A stretch of 64,000 nt of DNA, from the NCBI RefSeq assembly GCF_001941845.1, contig NZ_CP018870.1, forward strand, positions 682,001 through 746,000. The letters are read 5' to 3'. The notes beneath the pieces are model-generated. The model saw only the letters and a program-made list of their open reading frames with translations, was not told where the DNA came from and searched no databases. Shown here in pieces: positions 41,353-48,826 of this stretch (positions are counted from its first letter, which is position 1; each line of letters starts with the position of its first letter). The translations under genes and the position numbers were made by a program. This DNA comes from Streptomyces sp. TN58. Lineage in GTDB: Bacteria > Actinomycetota > Actinomycetes > Streptomycetales > Streptomycetaceae.

Positions 41353-42129
41353 ATGACGGACCACCAGGACGAAACGGCCACCGCGACGACCACGACGACC
41401 ACGACGGCCACGGCGGCGCGGCGGGCCGACGGCACACCGATCGTGGTCGTGGACGACGTACGCCACAGCTTCGGCAGCGGGGCGCAGGCGGTCCACGCCC
41501 TGCGCGGCGTCTCGTTCGAGGTCCGCCGGGGCGAACTGACCGCCCTCAGGGGCCGGTCCGGCTCCGGCAAGACCACCCTGCTGAACCTCGTCGGCGGCCT
41601 CGACACCCCGACCGGCGGCCGGATCGTCGTCGACGGCACCGACCTGGCCACACTGGGCGAGTCCGACCTGCTCGCCCTGCGCCGCGACCGCATCGGCTTC
41701 GTCTTCCAGTCGTTCGGCCTGATACCCGTCCTCACCGCCGCCGAGAACGTCGGCGTACCGATGCGGCTGCGCCGCGTCCCCGCCCGGGAGCGCGAGGAGC
41801 GCGCCCGGACCCTCCTCGCCATGGTCGGCCTCGCCGACCACGCCGAGCAGCGCCCCGGCGAGCTGTCCGGCGGCCAGCAGCAGCGCGTGGCGGTGGCCCG
41901 CGCCCTGGCCAACGACCCCGACCTGATCATCGCCGACGAGCCGACGGGCCAGCTCGACTCGGAGACCGGCCGGTCGATCATGGAGCTGCTGCGGGCGGTG
42001 GTGCGCAGCGAGTCGGTCACCATCCTCGTCGCCACCCACGACCCCAATCTGATCGAACTCGCCGACCGGGTCGTGGAACTGCGCGACGGCCGCATCGTCG
42101 AGCCCGCCGCGACCGCTGCCGAGGCGTAA
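41353..42129 (+). CDS. ABC transporter ATPase (LolD/MacB type)
   Basis: 258 residues from ATG 41353; earlier in-frame starts (to 41236) would add low-quality sequence. A Thr/Ala-rich lead (TATTTTTTTATAARRADG) precedes the domain. Walker A GRSGSGKTTLL, signature LSGGQQQRVAVARAL, Walker B LIIADEPTGQLDSETG and H-loop VATHDP are all present. Unlike the minus-strand ATPase it lacks an AbrB-like tail. Transcribed away from the permeases but in the same locus, it probably provides the second nucleotide-binding subunit of the exporter. Confidence 0.9.
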   Translation: MTDHQDETATATTTTTTTATAARRADGTPIVVVDDVRHSFGSGAQAVHALRGVSFEVRRGELTALRGRSGSGKTTLLNLVGGLDTPTGGRIVVDGTDLATLGESDLLALRRDRIGFVFQSFGLIPVLTAAENVGVPMRLRRVPAREREERARTLLAMVGLADHAEQRPGELSGGQQQRVAVARALANDPDLIIADEPTGQLDSETGRSIMELLRAVVRSESVTILVATHDPNLIELADRVVELRDGRIVEPAATAAEA

Positions 42130-42337
42130 CCGGCGGACCTGTACGCCGGACCGGAGCGGCGGCCCGGAGCGGCGGCCCGGCGGCCCATCCGCGCACCCGG
42201 CCTCAGGCCCCCGCCGGTGAATCCTTTTCCCAGTACGACTGTTCCCCCCGCACGAGTGGTCCGCCCTGCGGCTCGCGGCCCGGCGGTCGGGCGGCACCTC
42301 TATAAACGGGGGTGCCCCCTCCCCCACATCTCGACTG

Positions 42338-43054
42338 ATGGGTCGCCACATCATGCTGAAGGCCGCTCTGCGGGTCCTTGCCGCCACCTTCCTCCTCTCC
42401 GTCGTCGTCACCCCGACCGCCACGGCCGCGCCGGCGGCTGCCGACGACGACACCACCGCGCCCTGCGGCCCGGTCGTCGAGTACCGGGCCGCTGACTGGT
42501 GGCGCACCACCACCGTCGAGCACATCGCCCCCGCGGTGGCCGCGACCGCCTCCGACGAGCGCTGGCAGTGGCGCGAGGACGTCAACACCCTGTGGCGCGG
42601 CGACACGAGGGAGAACGTCGAGGAGATCTTCCGGACCGGCTTCACCCCGCGCGGTGACCAGCTCATCCCCCTCGCCGAGTACATCGTCAAGGGCGGCGGG
42701 CAGCTCAGCGCCCACCTCAGCACCAGTTGCGACCAGTCGGTGGCCAAGAGGTTCGCGACCTACGGCGCGGAGCAGACCGGCTGGGTGTACGAGATCTACG
42801 CGCCCGGCGGCATCGACGTCAACGCGACGGCCCGCGTGAACAACTACCAGTCGCCGTACCTGTGGAACAAGGAGATCGACTTCCCCGGCGGCGTGCGGGG
42901 CAACTTCATCAAGGGCGCGTGCAAGTACCGGCTGACGGGCACCGACCCGGTCACCAACGACAAGACCTGGGAGCAGCTCGGCTGCAAGGACAACGGCGGC
43001 TTCGCCCCCTACCGGACCGCGCCCGCCGCCGCGCTCGCGCCTCTCGCGCACTGA
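42338..43054 (+). CDS. Secreted mono-ADP-ribosyltransferase of the scabin/ScARP/pierisin family
   Basis: 238 residues. Signal peptide at 1-31 (hydrophobic core LRVLAATFLLSVVV). The transferase fold shows LWRGD with Arg87, LSTS with S-T-S at 128-130, and NKEIDFPGG with Glu179. Four cysteines (43, 131, 195, 216) could make two disulfides. Scabin and ScARP modify guanine bases via Q-x-E; here the equivalent is N177-x-E179, a visible change. TATAAA at 42301-42306 suggests a -10 box. Start could also be ATG 42353. It lacks an obvious immunity neighbour. Confidence 0.82.
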   Translation: MGRHIMLKAALRVLAATFLLSVVVTPTATAAPAAADDDTTAPCGPVVEYRAADWWRTTTVEHIAPAVAATASDERWQWREDVNTLWRGDTRENVEEIFRTGFTPRGDQLIPLAEYIVKGGGQLSAHLSTSCDQSVAKRFATYGAEQTGWVYEIYAPGGIDVNATARVNNYQSPYLWNKEIDFPGGVRGNFIKGACKYRLTGTDPVTNDKTWEQLGCKDNGGFAPYRTAPAAALAPLAH

Positions 43055-43111
43055 ACCACGGCGGCGGCGGGGAAGCGCCCTGAGACCGGTCGAAGCCCAC
43101 ACCGACGACGA

Positions 43112-43849
43112 TCACGCGGGGGTGAGCAGGCAGAACTCGTTGCCCTCCGGGTCGGCCAGGATGGTCCAGTGGATCTCGGACTGGTCGATACCGGGGTCGG
43201 TGGCGCCCAGGGCGCGCAGTCGGGCAGCCTCCGCGGCGAGGTCGGCCCCGGGGTAGGGGCGGACGTCGAGGTGGACCCGGTTCCACACGGTCTTGGTGTC
43301 GGGTGTGCGGACGAACTCCAGGTACGGGCCGACGCCCTGGGCGGAGCGCAGGGACGCCTGGTCGCCGGTGACCCCGTGCACCGTCCAGTCCGTCGCCCGG
43401 CCCCAGAACCGGGCCATCTCGCGCGGGTCCGCACAGTCCACCACGACCGCGGCGACCGGCCCGGTGTCCCGGTAGACCGGGCGGGGCTCCAGGACGCAGA
43501 ACTCGTTGCCCTCGGGGTCGGCCATGACCGTCCAGGGGACGTCGCCCTGCCCCACGTCGGCGAGCGTCGCGCCGAGGTCCTTCAACCGCGCCACCAGCTC
43601 CGCCTGATGGGCGGTGGAGGTGGTGGCCAGGTCCAGGTGCACCCGGTTCTTCACCGTCTTGGGCTCCGGGCGGGCGATGATGTCGATGCAGACGGCCACG
43701 GGGTCCGGGTAGGAGAAGCCCACGGGTTCGAGGTTGGTCACGCCCGGCCCCTCGCTGTCGACACCCCAGCCGAGCGCCTCCGCCCAGAACCGGCCGAGCG
43801 CGGAGTCGTCGTGGGCCTTCATGTTGATCTGCACGAGTCGTGTCGCCAT
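43112..43849 (-). CDS. Two-domain VOC family protein
   Basis: 245 residues with two homologous VOC halves, each ending in DPEGNEFC (near 110 and 236), and matching VKNRVHLDL and VWNRVHLDV segments. The duplicated form resembles bleomycin-resistance or glyoxalase-like dimeric folds in one chain. Function unknown; metal-ligand positions are not convincingly conserved in both halves. The MITE-like element at 43860-44038 lies immediately upstream and could carry its promoter or disrupt it. Confidence 0.85.
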   Translation of the reverse strand: MATRLVQINMKAHDDSALGRFWAEALGWGVDSEGPGVTNLEPVGFSYPDPVAVCIDIIARPEPKTVKNRVHLDLATTSTAHQAELVARLKDLGATLADVGQGDVPWTVMADPEGNEFCVLEPRPVYRDTGPVAAVVVDCADPREMARFWGRATDWTVHGVTGDQASLRSAQGVGPYLEFVRTPDTKTVWNRVHLDVRPYPGADLAAEAARLRALGATDPGIDQSEIHWTILADPEGNEFCLLTPA

Positions 43850-43859
43850 GGCCCGATCC

Positions 43860-44038
43860 TAGGCCGTGTCTGACAAATCCCGCCTGGCGCTCGACGCCCG
43901 GCACGCACACTCGCTGCGTTGTCGGAGTCATCCACGTACGCCAGTACAAGGATGATCCTCCGCCTTGCGATCGCACGCACCGGACGCCGCGCGCCCCGCC
44001 CTGCGGGCGGACGGCGCAATTTGTCAGACACCGCCCTA
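43860..44038. mobile_element. MITE-like element with terminal inverted repeats (about 179 bases)
   Basis: The left end TAGGCCGTGTCTGACAAAT and the right end (reverse complement) TAGGGCGGTGTCTGACAAAT match apart from one inserted and one changed base. There is no transposase inside. The central part (TCCCGCCTGGCGCTCGACG, CCGGCACGCACACTCGCTGC) resembles dispersed Streptomyces sequence and the shorter copy at 18481-18570. It sits at a CTA(G/T) target, as for IS5-family related elements. Confidence 0.7.
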
Positions 44039-44080
44039 TGCCCTGGCCACAGGGGTTCGCCAGGTCACGGAACCGCCCTC

Positions 44081-45271
44081 TCAGCGGCGGACGCGGGGCA
44101 TGCCCAGGCCGATCCACGAGATGATCTCGCGCTGGATCTCGTTGTTGCCGCCGCCGAAGGTGAAGATGACCGCGCTGCGGTAGCCGCGTTCGAGCTCGCC
44201 GTGCAGGACCGCGCCGGCGGAGCCGTCCTTGAGCGGGCCGGCCGCGCCGACGACCTCCATCAGCCAGGCGTACGCGTCGCGGCGGGCCTCGGAGCCGTAC
44301 ACCTTGACCGCGGAGGCGTCCTGCGGGGTCAGGGTGCCGGCCTGTACCGCTTTCACCATCTGCCAGTTGAGGAGCTTCATCGCGTCGAGGCGGGCGTGGG
44401 TGCGGGCGAGCCTGCCCCGGACCCAGGACAGGTCGACGACCCGGCGGCCGTCGGCGAGCTTGGTGGACGCGGCCCAGCGCTGGACGTCGTGGAGGGCCCG
44501 GATCGCCATCGTGCCGTGCGCGGCCAGGGTGACGCGCTCGTGGTTGAGCTGGTTGGTGATCAGACGCCAGCCCTGGTTCTCCCGGCCGACGCGGCGGGCG
44601 GCGGGAACCCGGATGTCCTCGTAGTAGCTGGCGGTGGTGTCGTGGGAGGCGAGGGTGTTGATGAGGGTGCAGGAGTAGCCGGGGTCGGAGGTCGGGACGA
44701 GGAGCATGGTGATGCCCTTGTGCGCTGGGGCGTCCGGGTCGGTGCGCACGGCGAGCCAGACCCAGTCGGCGGTGTCGCCGTTGGTGGTCCAGATCTTCTG
44801 CCCGTTGACCACGTAGGTGCCGGTCTCCTCGTCGCCCTCGCGGACCGCCCGGCACTTGAGTGCGGCGAGGTCGGTGCCCGCGTCGGGCTCGCTGTAGCCG
44901 ATGGCGAAGTCGATCTCCCCGGAGAGGATTCCGGGCAGGAAGTACGCCTTCTGCTCGTCGGTGCCGAACTGCATGATGGTCGGCCCTACCGTGTTGAGCG
45001 CCATCAGGGGAAGCGGGACGACCGCCTGCGCGGCCTCGTCGAAGAAGATGAACTGGTCCATCGGGGTCATCCCGCGGCCCCCGTACTCCTTCGGCCAGCC
45101 GACGCCGAGCCAGCCGTCCGCGCCGAGCCTGCGGAGGGTCTCGCGGTAGAACCGCTTCTGGGCCGCCGGGTCCTCGTAGCGGGCGTAGACGTCCGCGGGG
45201 ACCAGCTCGGCGAAGTAGGCGCGCAGCTCGGTGCGCAACTGCTGCTGCTCAGGCGTGTATTCGAGGTGCAC
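44081..45271 (-). CDS. Acyl-CoA dehydrogenase (FadE-like)
   Basis: 396 residues from GTG 45271, chosen because GGAGG lies about six bases upstream; an ATG at 45298 has no ribosome site. HLEYTPEQQQLRTELRAYFAELVP opens the N-terminal helical domain, IGYSEPDAGTDLAALKC is the FAD/substrate strand and FGGGNNEIQREIISWIGLGMPR the C-terminal end, as in FadE enzymes of actinobacterial sterol side-chain degradation that act as heteromers. It oxidises an acyl-CoA to the enoyl-CoA. No second subunit gene is adjacent. A KstR-like palindrome lies 58 bases upstream. Confidence 0.9.
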   Translation of the reverse strand: MHLEYTPEQQQLRTELRAYFAELVPADVYARYEDPAAQKRFYRETLRRLGADGWLGVGWPKEYGGRGMTPMDQFIFFDEAAQAVVPLPLMALNTVGPTIMQFGTDEQKAYFLPGILSGEIDFAIGYSEPDAGTDLAALKCRAVREGDEETGTYVVNGQKIWTTNGDTADWVWLAVRTDPDAPAHKGITMLLVPTSDPGYSCTLINTLASHDTTASYYEDIRVPAARRVGRENQGWRLITNQLNHERVTLAAHGTMAIRALHDVQRWAASTKLADGRRVVDLSWVRGRLARTHARLDAMKLLNWQMVKAVQAGTLTPQDASAVKVYGSEARRDAYAWLMEVVGAAGPLKDGSAGAVLHGELERGYRSAVIFTFGGGNNEIQREIISWIGLGMPRVRR

Positions 45272-45328
45272 GGGCCCCTCCGGGAATCTCGCGGCCACAG
45301 CGGGTCGCTGCGATGGCGGCGGTCAGAT

Positions 45329-45342
45329 TAGAACCTGTTGCA
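45329..45342. promoter_or_regulatory. KstR-type operator candidate upstream of fadE
   Basis: TAGAACCTGTTGCA fits TnnAACnnGTTnnA and differs from the echA/fadD site (2766-2779) only in the two spacer bases. It supports one lipid-catabolism regulon spanning both loci. Confidence 0.6.
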
Positions 45343-45460
45343 AGAATCCGGAAGGACCTTCGCGCCGGCCGTTCGGCTCCGGTGGGCATGTTCGCCACGC
45401 CGGCCTGCTCCGCGAGCGGATCGACGGGGCCGTGGGTATCCGACGCCCGCCCTCCGCCCG

Positions 45461-46036
45461 TCAGGTGTAGAGGTACAAGAGGTCGAAGCGGACCAGGTCC
45501 CGGGCCGGGTCGAAGTGGTACCGGCCCGACGGGTTCCCCTCGGACTGTCCCTTGTTGGCGTGGGCGTCGAAGCGCGGGCTGTGCTGCCAGGCCGCGCCCG
45601 CCGGGGCGTACGGCTCCAGCTCCGCCGGCAGGGCGGACGGCGCGGCGCCGCCGGACGTGAACGCGTACTCCGCCCTGCCCGTGACGGCCGCGGCCCCGCC
45701 GGCCGCCAGGCGGGCGATGCCGACCAGGCGGATCCTGGAGTCGGGGCCCGGGACCGTGCGGCTGCCGCCGGACGGTTCGTCGATGTCGTAGCCGAGCCAG
45801 TGCGCCTCGACGAGGGTCCCCACGTACGGTCCGAAGCGCGCGTTCAGCGGTTCCGGATCGGTCCGCACCCGCACCCGCGGCCCGGACGGGGCCGGTCCGG
45901 GCCATACGGCGTACGCCGTACCCGCGCAGGCGGCCAGCAGCGGGACAGCGGCGAACAGCAGGAAGCGCCTGCGGTCGGCAGGTGCCCGCCGTCCCCGCTG
46001 CTCGCGCTGTCCCGGCTGCTCCCGCCGTACCTCCAC
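45461..46036 (-). CDS. Hypothetical membrane-anchored or exported protein
   Basis: 191 residues from GTG 46036. Basic start (RREQPGQREQRGRRAPADRRR), then one hydrophobic segment (FLLFAAVPLLAACAGTAYAVW, about 25-45) and a Gly/Pro-rich external domain with no motif I recognise; AACAG is too loose for a lipobox call. The C-terminal half has aromatic strands (WLGYDIDEPSGG, FDLLYLYT). It is next to a sugar-phosphate operon but separated by a short gap. Function unknown. Confidence 0.65.
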   Translation of the reverse strand: MEVRREQPGQREQRGRRAPADRRRFLLFAAVPLLAACAGTAYAVWPGPAPSGPRVRVRTDPEPLNARFGPYVGTLVEAHWLGYDIDEPSGGSRTVPGPDSRIRLVGIARLAAGGAAAVTGRAEYAFTSGGAAPSALPAELEPYAPAGAAWQHSPRFDAHANKGQSEGNPSGRYHFDPARDLVRFDLLYLYT

Positions 46037-46055
46037 GACCGCCCCCGATGCCTGC

Positions 46056-46892
46056 TCAGTTGAGGGCGCCGATCATAGCCGTGGCCGTCGCCGCCATCGC
46101 CGTACGGGCCGCCGTCAGATACGGCCGGGGGTCCGCCGGGGTGAGGTGGGTGCGGATGGCCTCCGTCATGGCCAGGTTCAGAGCGGTACCGATGTTGACC
46201 TTGCGGATGCCGCCCGCGACGGCCGCCGCGAGCTCGGAGTCCGGCAGCCCGGAGGAGCCGTGCAGGACGAGCGGTACGTCCACCGCCTTGGCGAGCCTGG
46301 CCAGCAGCACGTGGTCGAGGGCGGCCGTCCGGCTGGTCATCGCGTGGCTGCTGCCGATGGCGACGGCCAGGGCGTCGACCCCGGAGTCGGCGACGAACCG
46401 CCGTGCCTCGTCGGGGTCCGTACGGGCGCCCGGCGCGTGCGGGTCAGGCGGGGCGGCGCCGTTCTTGCCGCCGACCTCGCCGAGTTCGGCCTCGATCCAC
46501 AGCCCGTTGGCGTGCGCCCAGTCGGCGGCCGATCGGGTGGCCTCCAGGTTCTCGGCGTAGGGGAGCTGCGCGGCGTCGTACATCACCGAGCTGTATCCGG
46601 CGTCGCAGGCCTGCCGCAGCAGCTCGGGGCTCTTGACGTGGTCGAGGTGCAGGCCGACCGGGACTCCTGCCGCCTCCGCGCACGCGACCGCGGCGCGGGA
46701 GATCGGCAGCAGCCGCCCGCCGCGGAACCTCACGGCGTTCTCGCTCAGTTGGAGGATGACGGGCCGCCCGGCCGCCTCGGCGCCGGCGACGACGGCTTCG
46801 GCGTGCTCCAGCGTGATGATGTTGAAGGCGGCGACGGCACGGCCCGCCCCGGAGGCCTCGCGGACCAGCGCGCCCGCCTGGACGAGGGTCAT
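46056..46892 (-). CDS. Class II (fructose/tagatose-bisphosphate type) aldolase
   Basis: 278 residues from ATG 46892. VGLHLDHVKSPELLRQACDAGYSSVMYDAA holds the catalytic Asp/zinc His pair; IEAELGEVGG, AIGSSHAMT and LVLHGSSGLPDSEL, then VNIGTALNLAMTEA bind zinc and the phosphate. It splits a ketose bisphosphate into dihydroxyacetone phosphate plus an aldehyde. It overlaps the SIS-isomerase gene by four bases, an AgaS/AgaY-like arrangement for N-acetylgalactosamine or another amino-sugar pathway. A DeoR regulator is encoded divergently. Confidence 0.88.
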   Translation of the reverse strand: MTLVQAGALVREASGAGRAVAAFNIITLEHAEAVVAGAEAAGRPVILQLSENAVRFRGGRLLPISRAAVACAEAAGVPVGLHLDHVKSPELLRQACDAGYSSVMYDAAQLPYAENLEATRSAADWAHANGLWIEAELGEVGGKNGAAPPDPHAPGARTDPDEARRFVADSGVDALAVAIGSSHAMTSRTAALDHVLLARLAKAVDVPLVLHGSSGLPDSELAAAVAGGIRKVNIGTALNLAMTEAIRTHLTPADPRPYLTAARTAMAATATAMIGALN

Positions 46893-47791
46893 CGGACCGC
46901 CTCCTCGCCGGTGGAGAGGACCACCGAGCGGGTCAGGTTGCGGGGCGCGTCGGGGTCCAGGCCGCGGCCGGCCGCGACGGAGAGGGCGAGGCGGTGCACG
47001 CGGACCAGTTCGGCGAGCGGATCGAGCCGCCCGGCCACCCAGTGGCCGCCCGTCCGGCGGACCTGTTCGGCGAGCCCGTCGGGGGCCTCGTCGAGGGACC
47101 AGGTGACGGTGCCGGGCCCGGAGATGCTGACCGGCCCGTGCCGGTACTCCATCGCCGGGTAGGACTCGGCCCAGGACAGCGACGCCTCCCGCATCTTCAG
47201 GGCCGCCTCGTGGGCGAGCCCGACGCTCCAGCCGCGGCCGAGGAAGGTGAACTGGCCCCGGCTCGCGAGCTCCGCGGGGAGCGGCTCGTCGAGGGCGGTG
47301 CGGGCATCGGCGACGGCCTCGGCGCGGTGCAGCCCGACGTGGGCCCTCAGCAGGGTCAGGGCGGTGGTCGCGAAGCGGGTCTGCACGACGGACCGCTCGT
47401 CGGCGAAGTCGAGGACGACGAGCTCGTCCGCCAGTGCCGCCACCGGGGTCGCCGGGTCGCCGACGACGGCGGTCGTGGGCACACCCGCGTCCCGCAGTGC
47501 GGCCAGCAGGTCCAGGACCTCGGTGGTGGTGCCGGAGCGGGTCAGGGCGAGGACCCGGTCGTAGCGGCGGTGGCGCGGGAACTCCGAGGCGGGGAAGGCG
47601 TCGGTCTCGCCCTGCCCGGCCTGCTCCCGCAGCGCGGCCGCCGCCTGGGCCATGTAGTACGAGGTTCCGCACCCGGTGATCGCGGTGCGCTCTCCCGGCT
47701 GCGGCAGCACCGCCCGCCGGGCCGGGGCCAGTTCGGCGGCCCGCTCCCAGCATGCGGGCTGTGTGCCCAACTCGTACGCGACGTGACTCAT
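46889..47791 (-). CDS. SIS-domain sugar isomerase/deaminase (AgaS-like)
   Basis: 300 residues, two SIS domains. ITGCGTSYYMAQAAAALRE (about 40-57) is the first phosphosugar loop; LTRSGTTTEVLDLLAAL and FLGRGWSVGLAHEAALKMREAS, then AMEYRHGPVS are shared with the isomerase half of glucosamine-6-phosphate synthase and with AgaS. It probably converts an amino-sugar phosphate to a keto-sugar phosphate for the aldolase. The intergenic region to the DeoR gene has three GCAAC repeats. Confidence 0.88.
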   Translation of the reverse strand: MSHVAYELGTQPACWERAAELAPARRAVLPQPGERTAITGCGTSYYMAQAAAALREQAGQGETDAFPASEFPRHRRYDRVLALTRSGTTTEVLDLLAALRDAGVPTTAVVGDPATPVAALADELVVLDFADERSVVQTRFATTALTLLRAHVGLHRAEAVADARTALDEPLPAELASRGQFTFLGRGWSVGLAHEAALKMREASLSWAESYPAMEYRHGPVSISGPGTVTWSLDEAPDGLAEQVRRTGGHWVAGRLDPLAELVRVHRLALSVAAGRGLDPDAPRNLTRSVVLSTGEEAVR

Positions 47792-47879
47792 GCAGGCTCC
47801 CTCGTGCGACAGACGGGTCTGAATGCGTTGGACGTGCCGGCCGTGCGTGCGCCTTCCTGCGCCCTTGCTGCGCTTTCCT

Positions 47880-47918
47880 GCAACTTATCGAGCAGTTTCA
47901 CGCAACTTCAAGCAACCA
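47880..47918. promoter_or_regulatory. Direct GCAACTT repeats, probable DeoR-family operator
   Basis: GCAACTT at 47880-47886 and 47902-47908 are spaced exactly 22 bases, about two helical turns, with a third GCAACCA at 47912-47918. They lie in the divergent SIS-isomerase/DeoR promoter. Tandem direct repeats are the usual DeoR-family arrangement. Confidence 0.5.
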
Positions 47919-48017
47919 CGGGCTGATCGACTGGGTTAATGTCGCCGGGCGGCCCGAAGGAAGCGAACCGGACGGCCGCGGGACGGACACGGGACGAGCA
48001 CGGTGAGGGGCCGGTCG

Positions 48018-48797
48018 ATGACCCGCAAGGAGCGCTGGCAGACACTGCTGGACCTGCTGGTGGAACGGGGCGAGCTGGAGGTGGAGCCGGCGGCCGAGGC
48101 CCTCGGGGTGTCCGCCGCGACCGTCCGCCGCGACCTCGACCGGCTCGCCGAGCAGCAGCTGCTGGTCCGCACGCGCGGCGGGGCGGTGGTGCACGGCGTC
48201 TCCTACGAACTCCCGCTGCGCTACCGGACGTCACGGCGCGCGGCCGAGAAGGGCCGGATCAGCAGGGCCGTCGCCGCGCTGGTCGCCCCGGGTGAGGTGG
48301 TCGGTCTGACGGGCGGCACCACGACCACGGAGGTGGCGCGCACCCTGGCCGGCCGGCCGGACCTGGCCCAGGGCTCGCCGGCCCTCACCGTGGTCACCAA
48401 CGCCCTCAACATCGCGAGCGAGCTGGTGATCAGGCCGCAGTTCAAGATCGTGCTGACGGGCGGCGTCGCCCGGCCCCGTTCGTACGAGCTGACGGGACCG
48501 CTCGCCGAACAGGTCCTCGGGCAGCTCGCCGTGGACACGGCGGTGCTCGGTGTGGACGGCTTCGACCCGCAGGACGGTGCGGCGACCCGGCACGAGGACG
48601 AGGCCTCGGTCAACCGCCTGCTGTGCGAACGCGCCCGCCGGGTGGTCGTGGCGGCGGACTCCAGCAAGCTGGGTGTCCGGGCCTTCGCCCGCATCTGCCC
48701 GACCTCGGCCGTGGACCTCCTGGTGACGGACACGGACCTCGCGCCCGCGGTGGCCCGCGCCTTCACCGCGGCGGGCGTCGAGGTGGTCACGGTGTGA
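48018..48797 (+). CDS. DeoR/GlpR family transcriptional regulator
   Basis: 259 residues from ATG 48018; a GTG five codons upstream (48003) is an alternative. Winged helix at about 3-58 (VEPAAEALGVSAATVRRDLDRLAEQQLLVRTRGGAV), then the DeoRC sugar-phosphate-binding domain (GLTGGTTTTEVARTL, DTAVLGVDGFDPQDGAATRHEDEASVNRLL). It is divergent from the SIS-isomerase and aldolase genes and is probably their repressor, sensing a sugar phosphate. Confidence 0.92.
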   Translation: MTRKERWQTLLDLLVERGELEVEPAAEALGVSAATVRRDLDRLAEQQLLVRTRGGAVVHGVSYELPLRYRTSRRAAEKGRISRAVAALVAPGEVVGLTGGTTTTEVARTLAGRPDLAQGSPALTVVTNALNIASELVIRPQFKIVLTGGVARPRSYELTGPLAEQVLGQLAVDTAVLGVDGFDPQDGAATRHEDEASVNRLLCERARRVVVAADSSKLGVRAFARICPTSAVDLLVTDTDLAPAVARAFTAAGVEVVTV

Positions 48798-48826
48798 CCG
48801 GGCGGGCAGCCGGCCGCGGCCGCCGG

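Noticed and set aside
43919..45331. A long plus-strand frame across the acyl-CoA dehydrogenase
   Set aside because: Shadow of the FadE-like gene, with Val/Gly/Glu-rich low-complexity translation.
46056..47753. The aldolase frame extended upstream to 47753 as a fusion protein
   Set aside because: The upstream part is antisense-like Arg/Pro-rich and overlaps the SIS-domain gene in another frame. ATG 46892 with a 4-base overlap explains the gene.
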